From Streptosporangium sp. NBC_01755 (GTDB lineage: Bacteria; Actinomycetota; Actinomycetes; Streptosporangiales; Streptosporangiaceae): a stretch of DNA of 64,000 nt. Positions 16,626 through 25,226 of this stretch are shown in pieces. The notes below the pieces were generated by a model that worked only from the letters and a program-made list of their open reading frames with translations, was not told the DNA's origin and did not search any database. Location: the NCBI RefSeq assembly GCF_035917995.1, contig NZ_CP109131.1, positions 7,130,001 to 7,194,000 on the forward strand, in the 5' to 3' direction. Positions within the stretch are counted from its first letter, which is position 1; every line of letters begins with the position of its first letter. Both the position numbers and the translations under genes were made by a program.

Positions 16626-17497
16626 GCGCTCCTCACCTTGGTCCGCAGCAGTCCCTCGGGTTTGACCAGCATGATCACGATCATTGCGAGGAAGACCAGG
16701 ACCGGGCTCCAGGAGAGCCCGAAGTAGTAGGTGGTGACGGCCTCGAGCAGACCGATGGCGTACGCGCCGGCGATGGTACCGGCCAGGCTGCCGGCCCCGC
16801 CGAAGGCGAGCACCACGAAGGCCCGCAGCAGCGGGTCGCCGCCCATGCCCGGGGAGATGAACTGCATGCTGCCGAGCAGCGCCCCGGCCACGGTGGCCAG
16901 GCCGACCGCGACCACGACCACGAAGACGTAGACCCGGCGGGGTGCGATGCCGAGCAGCTGGGCGTGCTCGCGGTTCTGCTCCAGCGCCCGTACGGTCAGC
17001 CCGATGCCGGTGCGTTTGAGGACCAGGGCCAGCAGGCCCACCAGTAGCGGGGCCAGCAGGATCGTGACGAGCTGGGTGCCCTGGGCGACCGCCCCGGCCG
17101 CCTCGACGCGCGCGCCCCCGAACGGCGGGAGCTGCTTGATCTCCGGCCCCCAGATCAGCTGGGCGCCGCTCTGCAGCAGCATCGTGGCCGCCAGCGTGGC
17201 GACCATCACCAGCATGTCGCCATTGGGGCGCCGAATGAACGGGCTGACCAGTAGGAACTCGTAGGCCACCCCGATCAGCGCCATCGCCGCCACGGCGCCG
17301 ATCAGCGCCACCGCCACCGGCAGCCCGCTAGTGTCCAGCAGCGTCCAGGTCAGGTAGGCGCCGAACATCATCACCGCGCCGTGCCCGAAGTTGAAGACTT
17401 TCAGCGTGGACCAGATCAGCGTCAGCCCCGCCGCCATGAGCATGTAGAGGCCGCCGAGGACGAGCGTGCTCGTCACGATGACACTAATGCCGTCCAT
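16622..17497 (-). CDS. Branched-chain amino-acid-type ABC permease (LivH)
   Basis: 291 residues, eight or so membrane segments. STLKVFNFGHGAVMMFGAY near the N-terminus and the ALEQNREHAQLLGIAPRRV coupling loop match LivH. It pairs with the LivM permease as the membrane channel of the importer. The start overlaps the end of livF by 14 bases, consistent with translational coupling. Confidence 0.92.
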   Translation of the reverse strand: MDGISVIVTSTLVLGGLYMLMAAGLTLIWSTLKVFNFGHGAVMMFGAYLTWTLLDTSGLPVAVALIGAVAAMALIGVAYEFLLVSPFIRRPNGDMLVMVATLAATMLLQSGAQLIWGPEIKQLPPFGGARVEAAGAVAQGTQLVTILLAPLLVGLLALVLKRTGIGLTVRALEQNREHAQLLGIAPRRVYVFVVVVAVGLATVAGALLGSMQFISPGMGGDPLLRAFVVLAFGGAGSLAGTIAGAYAIGLLEAVTTYYFGLSWSPVLVFLAMIVIMLVKPEGLLRTKVRSA

Positions 17498-18215
17498 CGG
17501 CGGTCCCTCCCAGGAAGAGCGACATCATCTCGTCGCGGCTGCGGCTGCCGTCCGACACGCCGCTGTCCACCACGTCGCCGTGCAGGACGACGTGGTAACG
17601 GTCGGTCAGGTCGAGCACCAGGTCCATGTCGCCGTCGATCAGGATGACCGACGACACCTCGGCGCGGACCCGCACGATGCACTCGCTCAGCTCGTGCTTG
17701 ACCTTCGGCGACAGGCCCAGCGTGGGCTCGTCGAGGATCAGCAGCGTGGGCCGGGCCATCAGGCCCATGCCGAGGCTGGCCATCTGGCGTTCCCCGCCGC
17801 TGAGCGTGCCGGTGAGCTGCCGGCGCCGCTCCTTGAGCTTGGGAAAGACCGAGAACACCTGGTCGATCCCGTCCCGCCAGGTCGAGGAGTGCCCGCTGGA
17901 GGACGCCGAGAGCCGCAGTGCCTCCTCCACGGTCAGCTGCGGGAACAGCCGCGAGCCCTGCGGCACGTGGATGAGCCCGCGCCTGACCAGGCTGCCGGGG
18001 GACTCGCCCCGGGTGTCCCGGCCGGCGAAGGTGACCGTGCCGGAGGTGGTCCGGTGCAGGTTGGAGACGCAGCGCAGCAGTGTGGTCTTGCCGTGGCCGT
18101 TCGGCCCCAGCAGCCCGACCGCCTCGTTCTCCCCGACACGCAGTGAGATGCCGCGCAGCACCTTCGCCTGGCCGTAGCCTGCGGTGAGGTTCTCCACGGT
18201 CAGCAGATCGCTCAT
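17484..18215 (-). CDS. ABC transporter ATP-binding protein (LivF)
   Basis: 243 residues from the ATG at 18215, which overlaps the livG stop as ATGA; the frame extends further upstream inside livG but without family similarity. Walker A GPNGHGKTT, Q-loop region VPQGSRLF, signature LSGGERQMA and Walker B LLILDEPTLGLSP are intact. One of the two ATPases driving the HAAT-type importer. The His in GHGKTT replaces the more common Ala, a known natural variant. Confidence 0.92.
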   Translation of the reverse strand: MSDLLTVENLTAGYGQAKVLRGISLRVGENEAVGLLGPNGHGKTTLLRCVSNLHRTTSGTVTFAGRDTRGESPGSLVRRGLIHVPQGSRLFPQLTVEEALRLSASSSGHSSTWRDGIDQVFSVFPKLKERRRQLTGTLSGGERQMASLGMGLMARPTLLILDEPTLGLSPKVKHELSECIVRVRAEVSSVILIDGDMDLVLDLTDRYHVVLHGDVVDSGVSDGSRSRDEMMSLFLGGTADGRH

Positions 18216-18958
18216 CGCGCGGCCCCCGGTCCCAGATAGGCTTCGACGACCCTCGGGTCGGACAGGACCTCGGCCGGTCGGCCGGTCACGATGATCCGGC
18301 CGCTGTCGAGGACCGCCATCCGGTCGGCGAGCGCCTCCAGCACCGACAGCACGTGCTCGATGATCACCATGGTGACGCCCGTGCCGTGCACCCCGGCCAG
18401 CAGGCGGATCAGCGCGTCCTGGTCGGCCGGGTCGAGGCCGGCCGCCGGCTCGTCGAGCAGCAGCACCGAGGGGCCGCTGACCAGCGCGCAGGCGATCATC
18501 AGGCGCTTGCGGTCGATCAGCGACAGCCCGTCGGCCGGGCGGTTCAGGTCGCCGCCGAGCTCCACCGCGTCCAGCGCCTCCCGGCACCGGGCGGGGTTCC
18601 AGCGCGCGGCCCTGCCCGCGCCGCCGTACGCCGAGCCGATGCGGACGTTCTCCCTGACGCTCAGCGACTCGAAGACGGCCTCGGTCTGGAAGGTGCGCTT
18701 GAGGCCGGCCTTGGCGATCCAGCGCGGCGAGCGGTTCTGGATCTCCTGGCCATTGAAGATCACCTTTCCGGAGTCGGGCCGGATCGGGATACCGGTGAGC
18801 AGGTTGAACAGCGTGCTCTTGCCCGCGCCGTTGGGACCGGCCAGGCCGAAGACCTCGTCGCGCGTCACCGACATGGAGACGCCGTCGACGGCCTTGAGGC
18901 TGCCGAACGACTTGCCGACCTCGTGCGCGGCAAGGATGACCGGCGCGTTCTCACTCAC
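18212..18958 (-). CDS. ABC transporter ATP-binding protein (LivG)
   Basis: 248 residues. Walker A GPNGAGKST and Walker B VLLLDEPAAGLDP flank a signature region reading GLSLIDRKRL, where the canonical LSGG is replaced by LSLIDRK, a divergence seen in some LivG-like proteins. The long C-terminal segment IVTGRPAEVLSDPRVVEAYLG is typical of LivG. It lies 20 bases downstream of the binding-protein gene. Confidence 0.9.
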   Translation of the reverse strand: MSENAPVILAAHEVGKSFGSLKAVDGVSMSVTRDEVFGLAGPNGAGKSTLFNLLTGIPIRPDSGKVIFNGQEIQNRSPRWIAKAGLKRTFQTEAVFESLSVRENVRIGSAYGGAGRAARWNPARCREALDAVELGGDLNRPADGLSLIDRKRLMIACALVSGPSVLLLDEPAAGLDPADQDALIRLLAGVHGTGVTMVIIEHVLSVLEALADRMAVLDSGRIIVTGRPAEVLSDPRVVEAYLGPGAAR

Positions 18959-18977
18959 GACGCGACCTGTCCCGCCG

Positions 18978-20291
18978 TCATTTCCTCATCCACGGCGGGA
19001 GCCGGAAGGAGCCCGACTTGTACTTCTCCGGGGCGATCAGCACCCGCTTCTCGGCCTGGAACTGGAAGGACTGCAGCGGCACGTAGTCGTCGCCCTGCTT
19101 GGCCAGGTGCGTGGCCTGGTCGAACGCGATCCGCCCGGACGCCCGCTCGCTGTCGCTCTTGCCGATGGCGGCACCGATCGCCAGCGCGTCGTCGGGGTCG
19201 CCGACCTCGCGCAGCGCATCGGCGTAGATCATGGTCTCCACGTACGTCATCACGCCCTGCGGGTCGACGTTGTCGGTCCCGTACGCGGCCTTCCAGTCCT
19301 TCTGCAGCTGCGCGGCCGGCGCGTAGCTGGGCGAGGGCACCATGCCCGCGAGGTTGTTGAACAGTACGCCCTCGGCCTGCTGCTTGGTCAGCTCGAAGAA
19401 CTGGGGCTGGTTGGGGCCGTACTGCATGAAGACCAGGGACTCGGTGGGCTTCTGCAGGAACTGCTGCAGGAAGCTGGCCTCGTTGGAGACCTGGTAGTCG
19501 GTGTTGACGATGAAGTCGGGGTCGGCGGAGCGGATCTTCCCGAGGACCGTGCCCCAGTCGTTGACCGTGCCGAACGGCACCTTCTCCTGGCCGGCGATGC
19601 TCCAGCCCTTTGCCTTGAAGTGCTTGACCAGGCCGTCGGCGATGTTCTCGCTGTAGGGGTTGTCGGAGCGGACGATGAACGCCGACTTGTTGCGCGGCTT
19701 CCACAGCCCCTGCTCGGCCCAGGAGTCGGCCAGGTCGACCGGCTCGGTGCCGTAGGCGTCGTAGTCAGGGGTGATCGACCAGACCGTGGGGTACTTCGCC
19801 GGGTCCTTCTCGATGATCGCCTGGGTCTGCGCGGTGTTGCCGCCGATGAGGTAGAGCTTCTCCGCCGCGGCGAACTCGTCGATCTCGAAGTTGGACGTGG
19901 ACGCGTAGCCGGTGACGACCGCCTTCACCGACTCGTCGTCGGTCAGGGTCTGCACCCCCTTGGTCACCGCGTCGTTGGACTGGCTCTGCACGTCAACGAC
20001 TTTGAGCTTGAACGTGTATCCGTTGACGCCACCGGCCTCGTTGAGCTGCTTGATGGCCAGCTCGGCCCCCTGCTTCATGCCCAGGCCGTCGGATGCCAGG
20101 CCCCCGGTCAGCGGGGCGAGCAGGCCGATCTGGATCTCCTTCGTACCGGCCTCGCCGCCGGTCTCCGCGGCGGAGGTGGCGGGGGAGGCGGAGGAGGAGC
20201 ACGCGGTGAGCGCCGCCAGGGCACCGGTGACCGCGATGGCGGTGACCGCCCTGACGGGCGTCCGGGGACTGAGGAAGGGGGAACGGGCCAC
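18978..20291 (-). CDS. ABC importer substrate-binding lipoprotein (LivK-like)
   Basis: 437 residues from a GTG at 20291. A positively charged N-terminus, hydrophobic segment and LAALTAC lipobox (Cys ~31) mark it as an anchored lipoprotein. The mature part begins IQIGLLAPLTGGLASDG, the hallmark of the periplasmic-binding-protein family for branched-chain amino acids and amides. It supplies substrate to the LivHMGF transporter encoded downstream. The ligand cannot be read from sequence; the neighbouring M20 peptidases and amidohydrolases argue for an amide or acylated amino acid. Confidence 0.92.
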   Translation of the reverse strand: MARSPFLSPRTPVRAVTAIAVTGALAALTACSSSASPATSAAETGGEAGTKEIQIGLLAPLTGGLASDGLGMKQGAELAIKQLNEAGGVNGYTFKLKVVDVQSQSNDAVTKGVQTLTDDESVKAVVTGYASTSNFEIDEFAAAEKLYLIGGNTAQTQAIIEKDPAKYPTVWSITPDYDAYGTEPVDLADSWAEQGLWKPRNKSAFIVRSDNPYSENIADGLVKHFKAKGWSIAGQEKVPFGTVNDWGTVLGKIRSADPDFIVNTDYQVSNEASFLQQFLQKPTESLVFMQYGPNQPQFFELTKQQAEGVLFNNLAGMVPSPSYAPAAQLQKDWKAAYGTDNVDPQGVMTYVETMIYADALREVGDPDDALAIGAAIGKSDSERASGRIAFDQATHLAKQGDDYVPLQSFQFQAEKRVLIAPEKYKSGSFRLPPWMRK

Positions 20292-20313
20292 GGTGAAGCC
20301 TCTCTGCGTCTGT

Positions 20314-20352
20314 GGGACGAGGGGACGAGGGGACGAGGGGACGAGGGGACGA
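20314..20352. repeat. Four and a fraction tandem 8-bp repeats in the importer leader
   Basis: GGGACGA followed by four exact GGGGACGA units, 23-61 bases upstream of the binding-protein start. On the transcribed strand this reads TCGTCCCC repeats. Copy number could vary by slippage and change leader length or structure. Confidence 0.85.
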
Positions 20353-20391
20353 ACGCATGCGGGATATGCCGGAGGGCATCACATGTCGGTT

Positions 20392-20435
20392 ATGCAACGT
20401 TCTGTCACTGTCGACAATTGAAACGTACGTTGCAT
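20392..20435. promoter_or_regulatory. Inverted repeat in the divergent control region
   Basis: ATGCAACGT (20392-20400) and ACGTTGCAT (20427-20435) are perfect inverted 9-mers, 26 bases apart, upstream of the importer operon. The right half sits in GAAACGTACGTTGCAT, which also contains the palindrome ACGTACGT-like core. It is a plausible site for the RpiR-type regulator encoded at 13067-14020. Confidence 0.5.
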
Positions 20436-20516
20436 CTTGCGGTAAAGACTAGCCCCGCAAAAGGTTTGTTACTTAAACTCGATCCGCCGCGCCGCTGTGA
20501 TCTCGTAAAACACGGA

Positions 20517-20681
20517 TCAGCTCGGTGGCAGGGCCGTTCCGGCCAGGAAGCCACCGTCCACGTCGAGAACACTCCCCGTGATGAAGGAGGAGTCCGGATC
20601 GGCGAGGAGCACGCACGCCCGCGCGACCTCCGCCGGCGTGCCCATGCGGTGCACCGGCTGCCCGGCGACCGGTGTCGCCAC
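20517..20681 (-). pseudogene. C-terminal remnant of an SDR oxidoreductase
   Basis: About 55 codons containing HRMGTPAEVARACVLLADP and SFITGSVLDVDGGFLAG, the standard end of short-chain dehydrogenases. No nucleotide-binding or catalytic region is present upstream; the frame there is unrelated. A leftover of a deleted gene lying between two divergent operons. Confidence 0.8.
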
Positions 20682-20787
20682 ACGGGAGTGGTCTCCTGCC
20701 GGCTCGACACATGCGACCTGGCCATTTCTGTCAGGGCTGCCAGGTAACACGCATGCTAAGTTTCATATCGCCGTCTTGACCATACAT

Positions 20788-20805
20788 GTGAATCGTATGT
20801 TTCAC
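20788..20805. promoter_or_regulatory. Imperfect palindrome before the GS operon
   Basis: GTGAA-TCGTATGT-TTCAC, with a TTGACC -35-like box at 20776-20781 just upstream, 50 bases before the glutamine-synthetase-like start. It resembles GAA...TTC-type sites used by several regulator families and lies within a second dyad (CATAC...GTATG). Likely an operator overlapping the promoter. Confidence 0.5.
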
Positions 20806-20855
20806 TTAGGGCTGCCGGGACGCGGGGTGCGGACCGGACTGGGAGGAGAGAGCCG

Positions 20856-22145
20856 ATGACGACAGGGAGCGCCTTCGTGGCGACCTGTGACCTCGCGGCC
20901 CAGGTGCGGGGCCGGGCGATCCCGGTGACCCGGCTGGACCAGACGTTGCGCACCGGGGTGGGGTGGGTCCCCGCCAACCTCGCGCTCACCTGCTTCGGCC
21001 ACCTGGCCGACGACAACGTCTTCGGCTCGGTGGGTGACCTGAGGCTGCTCCCCGACCCCGCGACGGCCGTCGACCTGCCCGACGACGGCCCGGTGCCGGG
21101 CACCCGGCTCTACCTCGCCGACCAGACCGGCCTGGACGGCAGCCCCTGGCCCGGTTGCCCGCGCGGCTTCCTGACCCGCGCGTTGGCGGACCTGAAGGAG
21201 ATCGCGGGCCTGGAGATCAACGCCTCCTTCGAGCACGAGTTCATGCTCGCGGGCCAGGCCGAGGCACCGCCGTTCTCCTTCCAGCGCCTGCGCGGCGCCG
21301 AGCCGTTCGGCACCGACCTGGTCGCACTGCTGGAGGCGGCCGGGCTGGAGCCGGAGAGCTGGCTCCCCGAATACGGGGACGGCCAGTTCGAGATCACCCT
21401 GCGGCCCGCCTCCGGAATGGTCGCCGCCGACCGGGCGGTCCTGCTGCGCGAACTCGTCCGCGACCTCGCCCGCCGCCGGGGGCACCCGGTCACCTTCGTC
21501 CCGCTGGCCGAGCCCGACGGCGTCGGCAACGGCGTCCACGTGCACTTCTCGCTCCGCGAGGTCGGCGGCGACCCGGTGATGTTCGATGCCGGAGCCCCCG
21601 GCAGGCTCTCCTCGACCGCGGCCAGGTTCGCGGCCGGAATCCTGCGGCACGCCGGTGCGCTGGTGGCCGTCACCGCTCCCAGCGTCGGCTCCTACCTGCG
21701 GCTCACCCCGCACCGGTGGAGCGCCGGCGGGGTCTTCCTCGCCGAGCGCAACCGCGAGGCGCTGCTGCGCATCGCGCCGACCGTCGAGATCGGTGGCGCG
21801 GACCCCGCGGCCCAGCTCCACCTGGAGTACCGGGCGGCGGACGCCACGGCCAACCCGTGGCTGGTACTCGGCGTCCTGATCCGCGCGGGCCTCGCGGGAC
21901 TGGCCGGGGCCGAACCCGCCCGGGTGTGGCCGGAGACCGCCACCGAGGCCGACCTGGCCGAAGAGCCCGCGCTCCCCGGCTCCCTGCCGGAGGCGCTCGC
22001 CGCGCTGGAGGCCGACGAGGTCGCCCGCGGCTGGTTCCCCCACGAACTGCTCCACACGTTCCTCACCGTGCGACGGGCCGAGCTGGCCTGCGTCAAAGGA
22101 CTGCCCGACCACGAGCTCTGCCGGAAGGTCGCCGATGTCTACTGA
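20856..22145 (+). CDS. Glutamine synthetase-like ligase (FluG/NodGS C-terminal type)
   Basis: 429 residues preceded by GGGAGGAGAG. Glutamine-synthetase catalytic motifs are present in order: SFEHEFML (metal Glu pair), GVGNGVHVHFSL (ATP/metal), SYLRLTPHRWS (Arg/Glu binding) and LEYRAADATANPW. It lacks the N-terminal beta-grasp features and regulatory adenylylation site typical of GlnA and belongs with gamma-glutamyl-amide ligases such as PuuA-like or FluG-like proteins. Its 3' end overlaps the amidohydrolase gene by 11 bases. In fungal and plant FluG/NodGS these two domains form one polypeptide, here they are split. Expected reaction: ATP-dependent gamma-glutamylation of an amine; the amine is unknown. 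Confidence 0.85.
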   Translation: MTTGSAFVATCDLAAQVRGRAIPVTRLDQTLRTGVGWVPANLALTCFGHLADDNVFGSVGDLRLLPDPATAVDLPDDGPVPGTRLYLADQTGLDGSPWPGCPRGFLTRALADLKEIAGLEINASFEHEFMLAGQAEAPPFSFQRLRGAEPFGTDLVALLEAAGLEPESWLPEYGDGQFEITLRPASGMVAADRAVLLRELVRDLARRRGHPVTFVPLAEPDGVGNGVHVHFSLREVGGDPVMFDAGAPGRLSSTAARFAAGILRHAGALVAVTAPSVGSYLRLTPHRWSAGGVFLAERNREALLRIAPTVEIGGADPAAQLHLEYRAADATANPWLVLGVLIRAGLAGLAGAEPARVWPETATEADLAEEPALPGSLPEALAALEADEVARGWFPHELLHTFLTVRRAELACVKGLPDHELCRKVADVY

Positions 22146-23316
22146 GAACTCCCCCGCCGGCCCAGAGGACGCGATCGGCGGTCTGGAGAGCGTGCTCGCC
22201 ACCCTGCCGCTGGTCGACCACCACGTGCACGGTGCCTCCTCGGGAGACCTCGGCCGCGGTGAGTTCGAGACGCTGGTGACCGAGTCCGACCGGCCGATCC
22301 CGGCGTTCATGACGCAGTTCGACTCCCAGCTCGGCTTCGCGATCCGCCGCTGGTGCGCGCCGGTCCTCGGCCTGCCGGCCCACGCCTCGCCGGAGGAGTA
22401 CCTGGCGCGCCGCACCGAACTCGGCGCGGCCGAGGTGAACCGGCTGCTGCTGGCGGCCAGCGGCATAGGCCGCTTCCTGCTGGAGACCGGTTATCGGGGC
22501 GACGACGTCCTGGACCCGGTTGGGATGGCGGAGGCGTCGGGGCGGCCCGCGCACGAGGTGGTCCGCATCGAGCGGGTGCTGGAGCAGGTGGCGGCCTCGG
22601 GAGTCTCGGCCGCGGAGTTTCCGGGCCGCTTCCGCGAGGAACTGGAGCGCCGCACCGCCGACGCCGTCGGCCTCAAGAGCATCGTCGCCTACCGGCACGG
22701 CTTCGCCTTCGACCCGGCACCACCCGGCGACCGGGAGGTCGCCCTGGCAGCGGGCCGCTGGCTGTCCGCAGGCGAGGCGAGCGGCCGGTGGCGGGTGGAC
22801 GACCCGGTGCTGCTGCGCCTCGGACTCTGGGCCGGGGTGGAGCGCGGGCTGCCGCTGCAACTGCACGCGGGCTACGGCGACCCCGACGTCGAGCTGCACA
22901 TGTGTGACCCGCTGCTGCTCACCCGCTGGCTGAAGCTCATCGAGCCGCACGGCGTGGACATCCTGCTGCTGCACTGCTACCCCTACCACCGCAACGCCGG
23001 TTATCTCGCGCAGGTCTTCCCGCACGTCTACTTCGACGTCGGCCTCGGCGTCAACTACACCGGCAGCCGGTCGGACGCGCTGATCGCCGAGTCGCTGGAA
23101 CTCGCGCCGTTCGCCAAGATCCTGTTCTCCTCGGACGCCTGGGGCCCCGCGGAGCTGCACATGCTGGGGGCGCAACTGTTCCGCCGCGGGCTCGGCCGGG
23201 CACTACGTGGGTGGGTCGACGCCGGCGAGTGGGCCGAGGAGGAGGCCGTCCGGGTGGCCACCATGATCGGTGTCGACAACGCCCTGCGCGTCTACGGTCT
23301 GGAATCGGCCGAATGA
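22135..23316 (+). CDS. FluG-type amidohydrolase
   Basis: 393 residues, TIM-barrel amidohydrolase. The HxH motif is in LVDHHVHG near residue 27, metal or substrate His residues occur in LQLHAGYGD and LLLHCYPYHR, and a late Asp in LFSSDAWGP completes the metal site. The AVLGLPAHASPEEYL-like region and overall order match the amidohydrolase domain of FluG/NodGS. It is coupled to the GS-like gene upstream and the M20 gene downstream (ATGA). A divergent homologue lies at 59540-60865 in the same window. Probably hydrolyses an amide bond of the compound handled by the operon. Confidence 0.87.
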   Translation: MSTENSPAGPEDAIGGLESVLATLPLVDHHVHGASSGDLGRGEFETLVTESDRPIPAFMTQFDSQLGFAIRRWCAPVLGLPAHASPEEYLARRTELGAAEVNRLLLAASGIGRFLLETGYRGDDVLDPVGMAEASGRPAHEVVRIERVLEQVAASGVSAAEFPGRFREELERRTADAVGLKSIVAYRHGFAFDPAPPGDREVALAAGRWLSAGEASGRWRVDDPVLLRLGLWAGVERGLPLQLHAGYGDPDVELHMCDPLLLTRWLKLIEPHGVDILLLHCYPYHRNAGYLAQVFPHVYFDVGLGVNYTGSRSDALIAESLELAPFAKILFSSDAWGPAELHMLGAQLFRRGLGRALRGWVDAGEWAEEEAVRVATMIGVDNALRVYGLESAE

Positions 23317-24536
23317 TCGAGCCTCTCTCCGCCCCCGCCCCCGCCCCCGCCGACTCCACCCCTGCGGATTCCACCCCTGTGGATTCCGTCGCCGCCAGGC
23401 TCCTGCCCGCGCTGGAACGGCGGCTGCCCGCCGCGACGGCGCTACGCCGCAGGCTGCACGCCCTCCCGGACCTGTCGGGCGAGGAGGGGCCGACCCGCGA
23501 CCTGATCCTGGCCGAGCTGCCCGGACACCCCGTGGACGCGGTGGCCGGTACGGGCGCGCTGGTGCGCGTGGGCGGCCCCGGGCCCGCGGTCGCCGTACGG
23601 GCCGAACTCGACGCGCTGGCGGTGACCGAGCGGACCGGCGCCGACTGGGCGTCCAGGAGGCCGGGCCGCATGCACGCCTGCGGGCACGACGTGCACCTCG
23701 CCGCCCTGGTGGCGCTCTGCCACGCGGTCGGCGACACCCCCGGTGCGACCCCGCTGGTCGCGATGCTCCAGCCGCGCGAGGAGACCTATCCCTCCGGCGC
23801 CCGCGACATCGCCGGGTCACCGTCGCTGGCGGAGCACCAGATCACCGCGATCATCGGCGCGCACGTCCAGCCCACCCTGCCGCGAGGCGAGGTCGCCGCC
23901 ACCCCCGGCACGGTGAACGCCGCCGCCGACGAGTTCACGGTCGTGGTCAGGGGCCGCGGCGGGCACGCCGCCTACCCCCACCTGACCAGCGACCCGGTCC
24001 TCGCGCTCGCGCACGTCGTCGTCGCCCTGCAGCGGGTGGTCAGCCGCGACGTCGACCCGACCAGCTCGGCGGTCCTCGGCATCTCCACACTGGCGGCCGG
24101 CAGCGCCCCCAACGTGGTCCCCGACGAGGCCACGGCCGGCGGTACGGTCAGGGCGCTGAGCGAACGCATCCGCGACCAGGTGCACGCCCGGCTGGAGGAG
24201 GTCGCGGACCTGGTCGCGCGGGCCCACGGCTGCGAGGCCGAGGTGAGCATCATCCGGGGGGAGCCGGTCCTGTACAACGACTCCGGGCTCGCCGGCCGCG
24301 CCGGTGCCCACCTGACCCACCTGGGCCTCACACTCTCGCGGCCGCTGCTGTCCTTCGGCGCCGACGACTTCTCCTATCTCTCCGCCGTGCTGCCCGGCCT
24401 GATGATGTTCGTCGGGGTCGGTGACGGAACGGACACACGCATGCACAGTGCCGGCTTCCTGCCCGGCGACGAGGCGGTGCGCGACGTCGCGCTGGCCATG
24501 CTGGCCGGTTACCTCGCGGCGGCGGAGCGGGGGTAG
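23313..24536 (+). CDS. M20-family amidohydrolase (hippurate hydrolase/IAA-amino-acid hydrolase type)
   Basis: 407 residues from the ATG at 23313 that overlaps the amidohydrolase stop. MHACGHDVHLAAL (Cys and His metal ligands), QPREETYPSGARD (catalytic Glu), IIGAHVQP and the late MHSAGFLPGDEAV are classic M20D motifs of aminoacylase, hippurate and auxin-conjugate hydrolases. The first ~25 residues are a low-complexity Ala/Pro/Asp run. Third gene of the GS-amidohydrolase operon; it would release an amino acid from an acyl conjugate. Confidence 0.9.
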   Translation: MIEPLSAPAPAPADSTPADSTPVDSVAARLLPALERRLPAATALRRRLHALPDLSGEEGPTRDLILAELPGHPVDAVAGTGALVRVGGPGPAVAVRAELDALAVTERTGADWASRRPGRMHACGHDVHLAALVALCHAVGDTPGATPLVAMLQPREETYPSGARDIAGSPSLAEHQITAIIGAHVQPTLPRGEVAATPGTVNAAADEFTVVVRGRGGHAAYPHLTSDPVLALAHVVVALQRVVSRDVDPTSSAVLGISTLAAGSAPNVVPDEATAGGTVRALSERIRDQVHARLEEVADLVARAHGCEAEVSIIRGEPVLYNDSGLAGRAGAHLTHLGLTLSRPLLSFGADDFSYLSAVLPGLMMFVGVGDGTDTRMHSAGFLPGDEAVRDVALAMLAGYLAAAERG

Positions 24537-24549
24537 CCGCGAAGGACGC

Positions 24550-25098
24550 TCAGCCGGTGGCGTGTTCCCAATAGGGGTCGCGGTAGAGCATGACCGAGGT
24601 ACCGCGCAGGAGTTCGTCGGGGGCGGAGAGCAGCACGAGCTCGCCCCTCGCCTCCAGGGTGCGCAGGATGTCGCGGACGCGCGGGCCGACCGGCAGGCGG
24701 CCCACCGGGAGGTTGAGGGTGTCGCGGACCAGGTCGGCCACCTCGGAGAGCCGGAACGGCTCGGTGAGGTCGGCGATGAGCTCGCGGACGAACTCGACAG
24801 TGATCACGGTCTCGGCCTCGGCGTGGGCGAGCTGCCAGGTCAGCTGTGCCCTGCGCCGGCCGGTGCCGGCGCAGGCCATGCACTGCTGGGAGAAGTCGGG
24901 CACGATGTTCTCGACGGTGCTGCCCAGGCAGGTGGTGCACTGGTCGGTCTCGGACGCGTGCAGCTCGGCCGCCGCCCTGTCGGCCAGCGGCCTGCCGCAC
25001 AGGCACAGATAGACCCGGAACCCGCCGCGTACCAGGACGAGGTCGTCGGCATCGTCGGGTATGTCTTCCCAGAGCGCGGTGATCGTGTGCATTCTCAT
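24550..25098 (-). CDS. Hypothetical protein with paired CxxC motifs
   Basis: 182 residues. Cysteine pairs CLC, CTTC and CMACAGTGRRR suggest a zinc-ribbon or DnaJ-like CxxCxGxG element in the N-terminal half. The C-terminal half, from ETVITVEFVRELIADL, looks helical and contains a region reminiscent of a winged-helix (VRDILRTLEARGELVLL). I do not recognise a family. It converges on the M20 gene with a 13-base gap. Confidence 0.6.
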   Translation of the reverse strand: MRMHTITALWEDIPDDADDLVLVRGGFRVYLCLCGRPLADRAAAELHASETDQCTTCLGSTVENIVPDFSQQCMACAGTGRRRAQLTWQLAHAEAETVITVEFVRELIADLTEPFRLSEVADLVRDTLNLPVGRLPVGPRVRDILRTLEARGELVLLSAPDELLRGTSVMLYRDPYWEHATG

Positions 25099-25177
25099 CG
25101 TTGTGCGACTCTACCGAACTGTGGGTCGGTGCTCCGGTGTTCACGCCGGAGGTGAAGACCCACGCGGGAGTGCTCGC

Positions 25178-25199
25178 CAGGGCGCGAGCGTGCCCTGGC
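25178..25199. repeat. Left-end hairpin of the TnpB element
   Basis: CCAGGGC, 8-base loop, GCCCTGG: a perfect 7-bp stem just beyond the end of the tnpA remnant. Its position fits the subterminal hairpin bound by Y1 transposases of IS200/IS605 elements. Confidence 0.55.
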
Positions 25200-25226
25200 C
25201 TTCCGTGCCCGTGAGCAGGTCGGCTC

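Noticed and set aside
20314..20352. Tandem repeats as a CRISPR array
   Set aside because: Units are 8 bases with no spacers. No CRISPR array or cas gene was seen anywhere in the window.
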